DNA of 64,000 bases from Serratia quinivorans (GTDB taxonomy: Bacteria; Pseudomonadota; Gammaproteobacteria; Enterobacterales; Enterobacteriaceae): contig UGYN01000002.1 of the NCBI GenBank assembly GCA_900457075.1, positions 2,542,001 through 2,606,000 on the forward strand, in the 5' to 3' direction. Below are positions 20,085 through 30,082 of this stretch, in pieces (within the stretch, counting starts at the first letter, position 1; each line of letters begins with the position of its first letter). The translations under genes and the position numbers were made by a program. A model generated the notes under the pieces. That model was not told where the DNA came from and did no database searches. It saw only the letters and a list, made by a program, of their open reading frames with translations.

Positions 20085-22399
20085 CAGTGACAGTTTCCCT
20101 TGCCACTCTGACAGCATGCCGCAGGTGTGGCGTTGCCCAGGCGAACCGTTACCCGGCTGCGCGCCCGGCGCAGGCCGAACAGGATCAACAGATTGAACAG
20201 CACCACAATGGTTATCGCCGTCAGGCTGTACTGCGGGTGCTGGCCGAAGGTGGCGACCTGATAAAACAGCGTGGCCAACGAGTAAGCGACATTCAGCCCC
20301 CAGAGAATGGAGAAGGTCATCCAGCCACGGCTGGATTCACGGGCGATAGCCCCCATGACCGAGACGCAGGGGACGTACAGCAACACGAAAATCAGGTAGC
20401 TGTAGGCGGAGATTCCTGAACCGAATTTACTGCTCATCACGCCCATCGAACCGACGTCCATTTCCCCGTCACCCTTGCTGGCCTCAATCGGGTTGGACAG
20501 CACGCTCAGGCTGAAGGTGTCTTTCAAGCCCTGCCAGGTGGTATCCAGGGCACCGCCCAGTTCGTCCAACAGATTAAAGTTGGCGGCGTCAAATTCGGTG
20601 TTATTGATGCGTTCGGCGGTGTACAGCGTGTTCAGTGTGCCGACCACCACTTCTTTCGCCATGGCCCCGGTGACCAGGCCGACGGTGGCCTGCCAGTTAT
20701 CATTGTGTACGCCCATCGGCTCTAGCAGCGGTGTCAGCACCTTGGATACCGACGCCAGCGCGGAGTCATTGATGTTATCCACCGGCTTGCCGCTGAATGA
20801 AAAGCTGTTCAGGCCACCAATGAAGATGCTGGCAATCACAATCACTTTACCGGCACGCAGGACGAAGCCTTTCAGCCGCTGCCAGGTTTGCAGCAGCAGG
20901 CTTTTCAGGTGCGGCACGTGGTAGACCGGCAGCTCCATAACGAAGGGGGAAGCTTCGCCGCGCATGATGGTGTATTTCAGCACCAGCCCGGTGAGGATCG
21001 CCACCACAATGCCGAGCATATACAGGGAGAACACCACGCCCGCGCCGTCCTGGCCGAAGAAGGCGGCGGCAAACACGGCGAAGATTGCCAACCGGGCGCC
21101 ACAGGACATAAATGGCGCCATCATGATGGTCATCAGGCGTTCGCGCTGAGCATCCAGCGTGCGGGCGCCCATGATGGACGGCACGTTGCAGCCGAAGCCC
21201 ACAATCAACGGCACGAAAGATTTACCCGGCAGCCCGAGTGCCTGCATCAGACGATCCATCACGAAGGCCGCCCGCGCCATGTAGCCGGAGTCTTCAAGGA
21301 ATGACAGGAACAGATACATCATGCCGATTTGTGGCACCAGCGGCAGCACGGTATTGATACCGCCACCGACCCCCTGCGCCAGGAAAATCGTCAGCCATTC
21401 CGGGAAGTGCAGGTTAAAGCCCAACCATTGAATGCCCTGGATAAAGATGGCCGCCGAGCCAATATCGAAAATAGGCTGTAGCGCACCGCCGATGTTGATC
21501 GCCAGCAGGAACATCAGATACATCACCAGCAGGAAGATCGGTACCCCCAGCCAGCGATTGAGGATCACTTTATCCAATGCTTCGGTCAGGCGGTTCGGCA
21601 TCGCCTGCTGAGAATTACTGACGGCGTCACACAGGGTGGTGATTGACTGATAGCGCGCATCGGCGATCACCAGTGCCGGGTCTTCCTGCTGCTGCTGTCG
21701 CAGTGCCTCTTTGGCTGCCGGCAGCAGAGCTGCTGCCGGGCCGGCCAAAGTATGGCTGTAGATATCGCCCTCCAGCATCTGCAGTGCCAGCCAGCGACGC
21801 TGTTCGCTTGGCAAGTTTTGCGGCATCGCGTCGCTCAGCGTGGTCATTTCTTTCAGCAGCACCGGTGGGTAGAGCACCAGCGCTTTCAATTCGTTGAACT
21901 GATGATTGTCGATCATTTGCTTTAACACGCCAATACCGTCGGCCTTGGTGGAGACCAGCGGTACCACCGGGCAGCCGAGGCGTGCGGACAGTGCGGCAAT
22001 ATCAATATCAATTTTCTGACTTCTGGCAATATCCAGCATGTTCAGCGCGACGATGCAGGGAATACCCAGCTCCAGCAGTTGCAGCGTCAGGTACAGATTG
22101 CGCTCCAGATTGGAAGCGTCGACCACGTTGATCAGCAGATCGGCGTCGCCGCTCAGAATGTAGTGGCAGGCGATCTGTTCGTCGAGTGAGGTTTGCTCCG
22201 AGATGGTGGTCAGGGAGTAGGTGCCGGGCAGATCGACCAGCTTGACCTGGGATTGCGGCGTGGTGAACAAGCCTTCTTTACGTTCTACCGTCACCCCCGC
22301 CCAGTTCCCGACCCGCTGGCGCGCCCCGGTAAGCTGGTTAAACAGCGTCGTCTTACCGGAATTAGGATTTCCTATTAAGCCAATAGTGAGTTTTTTCAT
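20084..22399 (-). CDS. feoB: Ferrous iron transporter FeoB
   Basis: A 771-residue inner-membrane Fe(II) transporter. The N-terminal G domain shows IGNPNSGKTTLFNQLTG (G1), DLPGTYSL (G3) and ALNML in place of the usual NKxD-type G4. A helical GDI-like domain follows, then a polytopic membrane domain with Gate motifs such as VPLIVGFGCNVPSIMGARTL. Length matches E. coli FeoB (773). It follows feoA after about 70 bases and overlaps feoC by 4 bases. Confidence 0.97.
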   Translation of the reverse strand: MKKLTIGLIGNPNSGKTTLFNQLTGARQRVGNWAGVTVERKEGLFTTPQSQVKLVDLPGTYSLTTISEQTSLDEQIACHYILSGDADLLINVVDASNLERNLYLTLQLLELGIPCIVALNMLDIARSQKIDIDIAALSARLGCPVVPLVSTKADGIGVLKQMIDNHQFNELKALVLYPPVLLKEMTTLSDAMPQNLPSEQRRWLALQMLEGDIYSHTLAGPAAALLPAAKEALRQQQQEDPALVIADARYQSITTLCDAVSNSQQAMPNRLTEALDKVILNRWLGVPIFLLVMYLMFLLAINIGGALQPIFDIGSAAIFIQGIQWLGFNLHFPEWLTIFLAQGVGGGINTVLPLVPQIGMMYLFLSFLEDSGYMARAAFVMDRLMQALGLPGKSFVPLIVGFGCNVPSIMGARTLDAQRERLMTIMMAPFMSCGARLAIFAVFAAAFFGQDGAGVVFSLYMLGIVVAILTGLVLKYTIMRGEASPFVMELPVYHVPHLKSLLLQTWQRLKGFVLRAGKVIVIASIFIGGLNSFSFSGKPVDNINDSALASVSKVLTPLLEPMGVHNDNWQATVGLVTGAMAKEVVVGTLNTLYTAERINNTEFDAANFNLLDELGGALDTTWQGLKDTFSLSVLSNPIEASKGDGEMDVGSMGVMSSKFGSGISAYSYLIFVLLYVPCVSVMGAIARESSRGWMTFSILWGLNVAYSLATLFYQVATFGQHPQYSLTAITIVVLFNLLILFGLRRARSRVTVRLGNATPAACCQSGKGNCH

Positions 22400-22470
22400 A
22401 ATGTTGCGTGATATCAGTCAAGGGAAATGGGGCCAGGCGATGTGCATGGCCAAGGCAAGGCGGCTCAGCG

Positions 22471-22697
22471 TCAGGATTGGCCGTCGAGCAGGATCAGGGC
22501 CAGATCTTTCCTACGCAGCACCAGGCTGACGCGGCGGGTTTTAATTTCTATTGGGTCACCCAGCGGCGCTACGCGTACTACTTCAAACGATGAACCCGGC
22601 AGCATGCCGAGGGGATAAAAGTTTCTGGCGGTAGGCTGGGGCCAATGTCATTGGCGAAGCCGGCGATCTTATACGATCGTTTAGGCTGAAGATGCAT
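22471..22697 (-). CDS. feoA: FeoA, SH3-like partner of FeoB, with two frame breaks
   Basis: No single frame spans this gene, so an ORF caller would miss it. Reading from the ATG at 22697: [20 protein letters not shown], then a slip at CC (plus-strand GG 22634-22635). The second frame gives YRQKLLS. A second slip occurs at CCCC (plus-strand 22611-22614). The third frame gives [20 protein letters not shown], then [20 protein letters not shown], ending at the TGA at 22471-22473. Removing one C at each site gives about 74 residues, the family length, with the conserved LGMLPG. FeoA is a small cytosolic protein needed for FeoB function. Assembly error is the likeliest cause. Confidence 0.85.
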
Positions 22698-23339
22698 GTA
22701 ACCTTCCCTGAGCCCAGCTTATTGGGCCGATGATGATAAAAGAACGTTCCTGAGGAAGCGCCGAGCAAAGCTACGGGCTGCCGACGTTTTCAATCCATGA
22801 GGTAATGCAGTGAACACGCAAAATAATAATAGTGAGAATCATTATCGTATTCAATACAAAAAATAGGGGTATTGGTAACCAAAGGTTGTGGCGATCACAT
22901 TTTACGATCGGGATTGCCTGACAGGACTACTTTTATCACCCGCTCTGGCGGGGTGCAAATGCGAATGGTGAGTTAAATCAGTTACGTGATTGTAGTGATT
23001 TTTTCCAGTTTGAAAAAATTAGCGACAAATTCAATAGTCATAATCCGGCAGCGTTACTATTGGTATTTATTTGGCAACATCTCATCGGCTGAATACGAGC
23101 AGTAACTATTTGTGTTTCTCTGAGAAATACCAAAATGAGAACATGATGTTAATAACGGTGTTAATCGATGGCTATGCAGCGCTATTTTCAGGCCTGAAAC
23201 AGCGGGTCATTATGGTTGTTGGCAAGATTGAAGAAATATGCAGGTTTATTGAGGCGGGTCAAAAAATTGCGGGGATAGTTCGGCAGGAAAGGGCGGAGTG
23301 AACTCCGCCCTGCATCCCATAGGCCTGGTCAGGGCCTGA
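22698..23339. other. feo promoter region and gene-free stretch up to tex
   Basis: A 642-base gap. The left part holds the feoABC leader and a Fur box (separate entry). From 22950 to 23285 the sequence is AT-rich with no supported gene; a 76-codon frame starting with TTG at 23071 has no ribosome-binding site and no family resemblance. AGGGCGGAGTGAACTCCGCC at 23290-23309 is a strong hairpin just past the tex stop, without a T-run in either direction. Confidence 0.5.
22828..22846 (-). promoter_or_regulatory. Fur box upstream of feoABC
   Basis: AATAGTGAGAATCATTATC matches 16 of 19 positions of the Fur consensus GATAATGATAATCATTATC. It lies about 130 bases upstream of the feoA start. Fur with Fe(II) would repress feo when iron is plentiful, as known for the E. 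coli operon. Confidence 0.75.
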
Positions 23340-25673
23340 TTAAGATTTTTTGCCGAATGCCGCCGCCAGCGCATCACCCATGGCGCTGTTACCCGCCGAG
23401 GTATTGTTGTTGCCGCGCGGTTTGGCCTTATTGGCCGGCGCCCGGTTGGCGTTGTCCCTGGCCGGGGCGGCGTTACCGCCGCGGCGTGGTGAACCTTCAC
23501 CCGGTTGCTCGTCCAGACGCATGCTCAGCGCGATGCGTTTGCGCTGCAGATCCACTTCCATCACCTTCACTTTGACGATGTCACCGGCTTTCACCACGGT
23601 GTGCGGATCTTCGACAAACTTGTCCGCCAACGAGGAGATATGCACCAGACCGTCCTGATGCACGCCGATATCCACAAAGGCCCCGAAGTTGGTGACGTTG
23701 GTCACCGAGCCTTCCAAAATCATCCCCGGCTGCAGGTCGCTCAGGGTTTCAACGCCCTCGGCGAAGGTGGCGGTTTTGAATTCCGGACGCGGATCGCGGC
23801 CCGGTTTCTCCAACTCCTTCAGGATGTCGGTCACCGTTGGCACGCCGAACTTGTCGTCGGTGAAATCGCTGGCCTTCAGGCTGCGTACCGCTGCCGGGTT
23901 ACCCATCAGATCTTGCAGTGCCTGGCGGGTGGCGGCCAGAATACGTTCGACCACCGGGTAGGTTTCCGGGTGAACGGTCGAGGCGTCCAGCGGGTTGTCG
24001 CCGTGGTTGATACGCAGGAAGCCGGCGCACTGCTCAAAGGCTTTTGGCCCCAGGCGGCTGACTTTCAACAGCTGTTCGCGGTTGCTGAAACGGCCATTCT
24101 CATCACGCCAGGTAACGATGTTCTGCGCCATCATGCGGGTCAGGCCGGCCACGCGGGTCAGCAGCGGCACCGAAGCGGTGTTCAGATCAACCCCGACGGC
24201 GTTTACGCAGTCTTCAACCACCGAATCGAGTTTTTTCGCCAGTTGGCTTTGGCTGACATCGTGCTGGTACTGACCAACACCGATGGATTTCGGATCGATT
24301 TTGACCAGTTCGGCCAGCGGATCCTGCAGGCGACGGGCGATGGAGACGGCGCCACGCAGCGAGACGTCGAGATTCGGGAACTCCAGCGCCGCCAGTTCGG
24401 AGGCGGAATACACCGAGGCACCGGCTTCGCTGACGATCACTTTCTGCGCTTTGACTTCGCCGAATTGCTGTTGCAAATCAAGATAAAAACGCTCGGTCTC
24501 ACGCGATGCGGTACCGTTGCCGATGGCGACCAGTTCCACTTTGTGTTTGATGCACAGTGCCGCGACGATGGCCGCGGCTTTGGCGGCCTGGCCGGTGTGC
24601 GGGTAGACGGTGTCGGTGGCGACCAGTTTGCCGGTGGCATCCACCACCGCCACTTTGACTCCGGTACGCAAGCCCGGATCCAGCCCCATGGTTGCGCGCA
24701 TGCCGGCCGGTGCGGCCATCATCAGGTCGTGCATGTTACGGGCGAAGACGTTGATTGCTTCATCTTCCGCACGTTCGCGCAGGGTGCTCATCAGTTCGGT
24801 TTCCAGATGCAGCAGCACCTTGATGCGCCAGGTCCAGTTGACCACGGCTTTGCGCCAGGCGTCTGCCGGGGCGTTATTCAGGCGCAGATCGAGATGGCTG
24901 ATGATGATCTGTTCCGCCTGGCTTTCGCGCGGGGCTTCTTCAAACTGTGGGTCGGCGTTCAGCGCCAGTTGCAGCACGCCTTCGTTGCGGCCACGGAACA
25001 TGGCCAGCGCACGGTGTGAAGGCACCTGGGCAATAGGTTCGTGGTGATCGAAGTAGTCGCGGAATTTCGCGCCGGCTTCTTCTTTGCCTTCCACCACTTT
25101 GGAGACCAGATGCGCGTGCTTCCACAGGTAATTACGAACCTTGGCCAGCAGCGCGGCGTCTTCGGCAAAGCGCTCCATCAGAATGTAACGCGCGCCGTCG
25201 AGGGCGGCTTTAACGTCCGCTACGCCCTTGTCGGCATCAACGTAGCCTTCGGCCAGTTGTTCAGGCTGCTGCTGAGGATCTTGCCACAGGGTGTTTGCCA
25301 GGGGCTCCAGACCGGCTTCAATCGCGATCTGCCCACGGGTGCGGCGCTTGGGTTTGTACGGCAGGTAGAGATCTTCAAGTTCGGTTTTGCTTTGCGTGGC
25401 GGTGATCGCCCCCGCCAGTTGTTCGGTCAGTTTGCCCTGCTCGTCGATTGATTTAAGGATGGTCTGACGGCGGTCTTCCAGTTCACGCAGATAACCCAGG
25501 CGGGTTTCCAGCTGGCGCAGTTGGGTATCGTCCAGACCCCCGGTGACTTCCTTACGATAGCGTGCAATAAAGGGCACGGTATTACCTTCATCCAGCAGAC
25601 GGATGGCGGAGTCAACTTGCTCCGGCCGGGCCTGCAGTTCTGTTGCAATAATGCGGCTCAGTGGGTCATTCAT
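23340..25673 (-). CDS. tex: Transcription accessory protein Tex
   Basis: A 777-residue nucleic-acid-binding protein. The N-terminal Tex domain ([20 protein letters not shown]) leads to a YqgF/RNase H-like domain ([20 protein letters not shown]), a helix-hairpin-helix pair ([20 protein letters not shown]) and a C-terminal S1 RNA-binding domain ([20 protein letters not shown]). The tail after residue 730 is basic, Gly/Asn/Ala-rich and probably disordered. The family is widespread and linked to transcription and toxin expression. A frame of 504 codons on the opposite strand is a shadow of this GC-rich gene. Confidence 0.95.
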   Translation of the reverse strand: MNDPLSRIIATELQARPEQVDSAIRLLDEGNTVPFIARYRKEVTGGLDDTQLRQLETRLGYLRELEDRRQTILKSIDEQGKLTEQLAGAITATQSKTELEDLYLPYKPKRRTRGQIAIEAGLEPLANTLWQDPQQQPEQLAEGYVDADKGVADVKAALDGARYILMERFAEDAALLAKVRNYLWKHAHLVSKVVEGKEEAGAKFRDYFDHHEPIAQVPSHRALAMFRGRNEGVLQLALNADPQFEEAPRESQAEQIIISHLDLRLNNAPADAWRKAVVNWTWRIKVLLHLETELMSTLRERAEDEAINVFARNMHDLMMAAPAGMRATMGLDPGLRTGVKVAVVDATGKLVATDTVYPHTGQAAKAAAIVAALCIKHKVELVAIGNGTASRETERFYLDLQQQFGEVKAQKVIVSEAGASVYSASELAALEFPNLDVSLRGAVSIARRLQDPLAELVKIDPKSIGVGQYQHDVSQSQLAKKLDSVVEDCVNAVGVDLNTASVPLLTRVAGLTRMMAQNIVTWRDENGRFSNREQLLKVSRLGPKAFEQCAGFLRINHGDNPLDASTVHPETYPVVERILAATRQALQDLMGNPAAVRSLKASDFTDDKFGVPTVTDILKELEKPGRDPRPEFKTATFAEGVETLSDLQPGMILEGSVTNVTNFGAFVDIGVHQDGLVHISSLADKFVEDPHTVVKAGDIVKVKVMEVDLQRKRIALSMRLDEQPGEGSPRRGGNAAPARDNANRAPANKAKPRGNNNTSAGNSAMGDALAAAFGKKS

Positions 25674-26025
25674 ATGTCTGGTATCTGTTGGGAATGGTTA
25701 GTAAACAGGGGGACAGTTATACGGATTGCGCGGGGAAAATGCCAGTGAAGCGGGCCGCCTCTCGGTAGCCATGGCGCGCAAAACGGCCTGTACCGCGGCG
25801 GCGGGCGGCCGCTCGGAAAAAACTGAAATCTTTTAAGTTTGATTTTAGCCCGAGATACTCGGGCCTAGCGCACCGAGGGGCCATTATGGGACACATCCAT
25901 GTGTCCCACCCTACGGGCCGACTGGCAGTCGTTCCAATTTGCTCCCGGCAAATTGGTCGGCGGGCAAGCCCGCTACGACCCCTTCGGCACGCTCTCCCTA
26001 ATAATGGACTGGTTAGTCGCCAGCT
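25674..26025. repeat. Array of four perfect hairpins between tex and greB
   Basis: Within 126 bases lie four perfect inverted repeats: GCCCGAG-ATA-CTCGGGC (25848-25864), GGGACACAT-CC-ATGTGTCCC (25888-25907), CCAATTTGC-TCCCG-GCAAATTGG (25934-25956) and GCGGGC-AA-GCCCGC (25960-25973). None is followed by a T-run, so they are not ordinary terminators. Tandem strong hairpins of this sort are typical of a non-autonomous intergenic repeat element or a structured RNA. No gene is seen in this 352-base gap. Confidence 0.7.
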
Positions 26026-26499
26026 CTATTTAACGTACTCGATCTCATTCACATACCACAGCGCATCTCCTGCCGGAGTGTTGACGGTGGCGGCGTCCCC
26101 CACTTCTTTTTTCAGCAGGGCGCGGGCCATCGGTGAATCGATGGAGATGTAGTCCCGGCGGCCAAAAATCTCGTCATAGCCGACGATGCGAAAGCGTTTA
26201 ATCTCACCGTCTTCGTTTTCCACCACCACCCAGGCGCCGAAGAAGACTTTGCCTTCTTGCTGCGGTGAGTGGTCGACGACCTTCAACTGTTCGAGGCATT
26301 TGGTCAGGTAACGTACCCGGCGATCGATTTCCCGCAGCCGTTTTTTGTTGTACTGATAGTCGGCATTTTCACTTCTGTCGCCGAGGCTGGCCGCCCAGGT
26401 CACTTTTTTAGTGACCTCTGGCCGATCTTCACGCCAGAGGTAGTCCAGCTCTTGTTTCAGTTTGTCGTACCCTTCACGGGTGATAAGCGGTGTTCTCAT
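26026..26499 (-). CDS. greB: Transcription elongation factor GreB
   Basis: 157 residues from the ATG at 26499 (MRTPLITREGYDKLKQELDY), the E. coli length. The N-terminal coiled coil reaches into the RNA polymerase secondary channel with the acidic tip segment DRSENADYQYNKKRLREIDR and stimulates transcript cleavage in backtracked complexes. The C-terminal FKBP-like domain ends with INSPMARALLKKEVGD-like sequence (seen as IDSPMARALLKKEVGDAATV). A longer frame reaching 26622 adds 41 unmatched residues and is rejected. Confidence 0.96.
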   Translation of the reverse strand: MRTPLITREGYDKLKQELDYLWREDRPEVTKKVTWAASLGDRSENADYQYNKKRLREIDRRVRYLTKCLEQLKVVDHSPQQEGKVFFGAWVVVENEDGEIKRFRIVGYDEIFGRRDYISIDSPMARALLKKEVGDAATVNTPAGDALWYVNEIEYVK

Positions 26500-26584
26500 G
26501 CAACCTGTTACCGTGGCAATAGTGGAACCTATAGCGCGAAGTGTACGACAGATACGGGGCCAGAGGCATCGAAAATAGGGCCAG

Positions 26585-27448
26585 TCAGGGGACGCTGTCG
26601 GCGATCGTGACCGACATCGCACCTATGCGCTCGATACTGACCTCGATGCGGTCGCCAGCCTGTATCGCGGAGACCCCAGACGGCGTACCAGTATAAATCA
26701 CGTCCCCTGGCCACAGGGTAAACATCGCCGAGGCATAGGCGATCAGGCGTTGTACGTTATAAATCAGGTGGCGGGTGTTGGAGTGCTGCCTGAGTTGGCC
26801 GTTGACCCGAATGCTGAGATCCAGGGTGTTCGGATCGCCGATTTCGTCAGGGGTGACAATCCACGGGCCGAGTACCGAAAACCCATCGGCCGATTTACGA
26901 AAAGAGGGAAACTCCGAGCCGCGCACGGTCATGTCTATGCCGATAGCGTAACCGAACACCGCCTCCAGCGCCTGATCGACGGGCAAGTTCCGGGCACGTT
27001 GACCAATGATCACCGCCAGTTCGACCTCTGGATCGGTTCGTCGGCCGGGGATTGGCAGAGGTATGATTTCGTTCGGCCCGCACAGCGAACTGTTGGCTTT
27101 GAGAAACAGGCCGTATTCGCTGATATCGGTATAGACCTTGCCATGGTTGATTTGCTGGTCGGCATTGGCTTCGGCAATATGATCGCGGTAATTAATTGGC
27201 GCAGCGACAATTTTTCCGGGATTGGCCACCGGTGCGTTCAGGCTTACCTGCTCCAGCGGGTAGTTTTCCAGCCGTTCCCAGTTTGCACCCAGCTGTGAGG
27301 CAATGTCGGGGAAATGGCTAATCATCCAGTCGACAGGCGGTGTGGGCCAGTGGGCGGGGGGGATGTCGTGAAACATTGGCGTGATGTCGTACACCCGCTG
27401 CTGCCGGATGATCCCTATCCGGTCGTGATTGAAGCGGCAGATCTTCAT
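26585..27448 (-). CDS. Fumarylacetoacetate-hydrolase-family protein (probable ring-cleavage product hydrolase)
   Basis: A 287-residue FAH-fold protein. The divalent-metal site is visible as DPEVELAVIIGQRARNLPVD (two acidic ligands) and GYAIGIDMTVRG, with the fold signature PGDVIYTGTPSGVSAIQAGD near the C-terminus. Such enzymes hydrolyse C-C bonds in acylpyruvates. Next to a gentisate-type dioxygenase it most likely cleaves maleylpyruvate or fumarylpyruvate to pyruvate plus maleate or fumarate. No glutathione-dependent maleylpyruvate isomerase is encoded in the cluster, so direct hydrolysis of maleylpyruvate is possible. Substrate assignment is inference. Third gene of a three-gene unit, 69 bases after the dioxygenase. 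Confidence 0.85.
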   Translation of the reverse strand: MKICRFNHDRIGIIRQQRVYDITPMFHDIPPAHWPTPPVDWMISHFPDIASQLGANWERLENYPLEQVSLNAPVANPGKIVAAPINYRDHIAEANADQQINHGKVYTDISEYGLFLKANSSLCGPNEIIPLPIPGRRTDPEVELAVIIGQRARNLPVDQALEAVFGYAIGIDMTVRGSEFPSFRKSADGFSVLGPWIVTPDEIGDPNTLDLSIRVNGQLRQHSNTRHLIYNVQRLIAYASAMFTLWPGDVIYTGTPSGVSAIQAGDRIEVSIERIGAMSVTIADSVP

Positions 27449-27517
27449 GATATAGGCCCTCTGAAAGCAAAAATGTGATGGTGTTAGCCGCTGAATGGGC
27501 CGATTGAGCTGGTGGTA

Positions 27518-28552
27518 TTAGCCCTCAGGCGTAATCTCGTGCCGCCAGATCCCCAGTTTTTCCAGCACCGGCCGATCGGAAAAGCTAAAGCAGACCGTAT
27601 CGCCGTCAGGTGCCGACAGCTGATAGCTGAGCCACGAAGGCAGCGCAAAAATGTCTTTCGGTTTTAGCCGGAAGTGAATCCCGCCGGTTAACCGGACTTC
27701 CAGTTCTCCCTCCATCACCACCAGCACCTGGCTGGCATTGCCACGTTGGTAGAGGCTGGTAAAGCCTCTTGGCAGCAGCGTGATGACGGTGCCGAGGGTG
27801 GGAATGGCCCAATCGCCGTTGGCCGGATTGATATAACGCAGGCTGATGGCGCTGGCCGGGTCGATCTCGCTATGGCGCTTTAATTGTTCCAGCGCTTCGC
27901 GGGTGCGTTGATACGGATAGTTAAATATCGGCGAGGGCTGGCTCTGCCCCGTTGGGCGGTACTCCAGCGGTATCAGGCCGGTACCGTAACGGGCCAGAGC
28001 ATCGCCCTCAGGGCGTGGCTCCAACGTTTGGCCTGCGGGCAGGCGATCTTGCCGAAACCCGGCCTTGAGAAAGTGCAGCAGCGGGGCATCCAGGCCATCG
28101 AGCCAGAATATCGGTTTATCGGTGTCATTTTGGTGCTGGTGCCAACGCCATGAAGGGGTAATGATAAAATCCCCCGGGTGCAGCGTAGTCTTTTCGCCGT
28201 CCACCGTGGTGTTGCCGCCTTCGGCTTCCAGAATAAAGCGCAGCGCGGTGGGGGTGTGGCGATGCAATGGGGCAATTTCACCCGGCAGCACCATTTGCAT
28301 TCCGGCATACAGCGTGTCGGTGATGCGTGACGAGCCCGGTGGCAGCGACGGATTTTCCATGACCAGCACGCGGCGTTCGGCACGTTCGATGTCGATCTTT
28401 GAGCCGATATCCAGCAGCGCGTCTTTGACCTCAGCGTAATGCCATTGATAGGGCGTAGCCTGAGGTTCTGGCTGATTGGGGACCAGGCCATGCAGTGACT
28501 CCCATAGCGGGAACAGATGTTTCTTTTGCAGTTGCTGAATATCGATGCTCAT
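27518..28552 (-). CDS. Gentisate 1,2-dioxygenase-like bicupin
   Basis: 344 residues with two cupin domains, typical of gentisate/1-hydroxy-2-naphthoate dioxygenases. The N-terminal cupin has the metal-binding histidines in LPGEIAPLHRHTPTALRFIL and GDFIITPSWRWHQHQND. The C-terminal cupin (LLPRGFTSLYQRGNASQVLV) lacks the equivalent histidines, as in other family members where only one site holds iron. The reaction would be Fe(II)-dependent opening of gentisate or a substituted salicylate between C1 and C2. Exact substrate cannot be read from sequence. It starts 4 bases after the aldehyde dehydrogenase stop, so the two are likely translationally coupled. Confidence 0.87.
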   Translation of the reverse strand: MSIDIQQLQKKHLFPLWESLHGLVPNQPEPQATPYQWHYAEVKDALLDIGSKIDIERAERRVLVMENPSLPPGSSRITDTLYAGMQMVLPGEIAPLHRHTPTALRFILEAEGGNTTVDGEKTTLHPGDFIITPSWRWHQHQNDTDKPIFWLDGLDAPLLHFLKAGFRQDRLPAGQTLEPRPEGDALARYGTGLIPLEYRPTGQSQPSPIFNYPYQRTREALEQLKRHSEIDPASAISLRYINPANGDWAIPTLGTVITLLPRGFTSLYQRGNASQVLVVMEGELEVRLTGGIHFRLKPKDIFALPSWLSYQLSAPDGDTVCFSFSDRPVLEKLGIWRHEITPEG

Positions 28553-28556
28553 TTAG

Positions 28557-30044
28557 TCATTCCTCTGCGGGTCGGTGACCCCCCACATTTTGATAGACGT
28601 GTTTGTATTCGATAAAGCTGTCCAGCGAGGCGATACCGTTCAAACGCCCCAGGCCGCTCTGCTTGTATCCACCTTCTTCGAACTCATCGTGAATTTGCGC
28701 CCAGTCGTTGATCCACACGCTGCCGGCCTGAATTTCCCGCGCTACCCGGTGCGGGCGGTTGGCATCCATCGACCAGATACTGGCGGCCAACCCGTAGTCG
28801 TTATGATTGGCGGAGGCGATCGCTTGCGCTTCGTCGTCAAAGGCCTCCAGCGTGAGCACCGGCCCGAAAACCTCCTGCTGCACAATGTCCATATCGCTGT
28901 TGGGCACTTCCAGCAGGGTCGGCCGGTAGAACGCGCCTTTGGCCAGGGGGCCTTCCACTACCGGTCCACCGCGAACCACGGCCTTGGCCCCCTGGGCCAG
29001 CGCGGCAGTGACCATGGCATCGACCCGCAGGACGCTTTGTTGGTCGATCAACGGCCCCAACTCAACGCCCGGCTCCAGCGACGGCCCGATTTTTACCGCC
29101 TCCAGCAAGGCGGCCATGCGGGCTTTAACCTGCGGATAGATCGCGCGCTGCACCAGTAAACGGCTGCCGGTAACACAGAATTGACCGCTGAAGGTGGTGA
29201 GTGAACGCACGATCATCGGCAAGGCGCGATCCAGGTCGGCGTCTTCGAACAGCAGGTGCGGCGTTTTCCCACCTAATTCCAGCGAGATGCGTTTGACCCG
29301 CTGCATGGCGTTGGCCGCCAATGTGCGTCCGGTACGGGTGCTGCCGGTAAAGCTGATGCCCGGGACTGCTGGGCTGCTGACCAGCAACATGGCACCTTCG
29401 CTGCCGCTTTCGGTGAACAGGTTCACCACCCCCTGCGGCAGGCTGTCGACTTCGGCCAGAATGCGGGCGAATGCGGCGTTAACCTGAGCGGTCTGAGCCG
29501 GAAGTTTGATGACGACGGTATTGCCCGCGGCCAACGCCGGGGCCAGCGATCTGATGGTAAGAATGGCCGGTGAGTTCCACGGAGTGATCACCCCGACCAC
29601 GCCCAGCGGCTCGTACAGCACACGGGATAAGGCGCCGGGCTGGATCTCCATGGCACGCCCGTAAGTGGTCAGTGCCAGTGCGGCGGCGTAGCGTAGTTTG
29701 CTGGGAATGAACTGAACCTCAAAGCGGGCTTCGCTCAGCGGTTTACCGTTGTCCTGCGCCAGGATCCGGGCCAGGGTTTCTGCATGCTGCTCAAATCGAT
29801 CGGCCATTTGATTCAGGCAGCGGGCCCGCAACTGTCGGTCGCGGCTCCATGCCGGCACAAATGCGCGTTGGGCGGCGGCAATCGCCATCGCGGCTTCCTC
29901 GGTGCCGCCGTCGGCAAATTCTCCCAGTTCGGAGCCATCCGCCGGGCTGATACTGATGCCTTGTTTGGTCGAATCCTGCCATTGGCCATCGATCCAGTGC
30001 AGTGCTTTTGGCCTGGCTGAGTGGGTCTGGTCACCTGTCTGCAT
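28557..30044 (-). CDS. NAD(P)-dependent aldehyde dehydrogenase
   Basis: A 495-residue ALDH-superfamily enzyme. Visible motifs are VVGVITPWNSPAILTIRSLA (Asn near the oxyanion hole), SFTGSTRTGRTLAANAMQRV (cofactor fold), the catalytic-base region ISLELGGKTPHLL and the nucleophile in TFSGQFCVTGSRLLV. First gene of the operon with the ring-cleaving dioxygenase and hydrolase. It could therefore oxidise an aromatic aldehyde such as gentisaldehyde or a salicylaldehyde to the acid that the dioxygenase cleaves. The preferred aldehyde is inference. Promoter and LysR-type site lie in the 113-base gap to the divergent regulator. Confidence 0.88.
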   Translation of the reverse strand: MQTGDQTHSARPKALHWIDGQWQDSTKQGISISPADGSELGEFADGGTEEAAMAIAAAQRAFVPAWSRDRQLRARCLNQMADRFEQHAETLARILAQDNGKPLSEARFEVQFIPSKLRYAAALALTTYGRAMEIQPGALSRVLYEPLGVVGVITPWNSPAILTIRSLAPALAAGNTVVIKLPAQTAQVNAAFARILAEVDSLPQGVVNLFTESGSEGAMLLVSSPAVPGISFTGSTRTGRTLAANAMQRVKRISLELGGKTPHLLFEDADLDRALPMIVRSLTTFSGQFCVTGSRLLVQRAIYPQVKARMAALLEAVKIGPSLEPGVELGPLIDQQSVLRVDAMVTAALAQGAKAVVRGGPVVEGPLAKGAFYRPTLLEVPNSDMDIVQQEVFGPVLTLEAFDDEAQAIASANHNDYGLAASIWSMDANRPHRVAREIQAGSVWINDWAQIHDEFEEGGYKQSGLGRLNGIASLDSFIEYKHVYQNVGGHRPAEE

Positions 30045-30082
30045 AACCGCTCCTGTGATGCATTTTTGTTAATGAAATGAAA

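Noticed and set aside
22886..22899. FNR or CRP site in the feo leader (TTGTGGCGATCACA)
   Set aside because: TGTG/CACA are symmetrical but separated by 5 bases, matching neither the CRP spacing (TGTGA-N6-TCACA) nor the FNR consensus (TTGAT-N4-ATCAA).
23071..23301. A 76-codon frame between feoA and tex
   Set aside because: It begins with TTG, has no Shine-Dalgarno sequence and resembles no known family.
23505..25019. A 504-codon frame opposite tex
   Set aside because: It is a shadow frame on the other strand of a conserved GC-rich gene, with no family resemblance and no ribosome-binding site.
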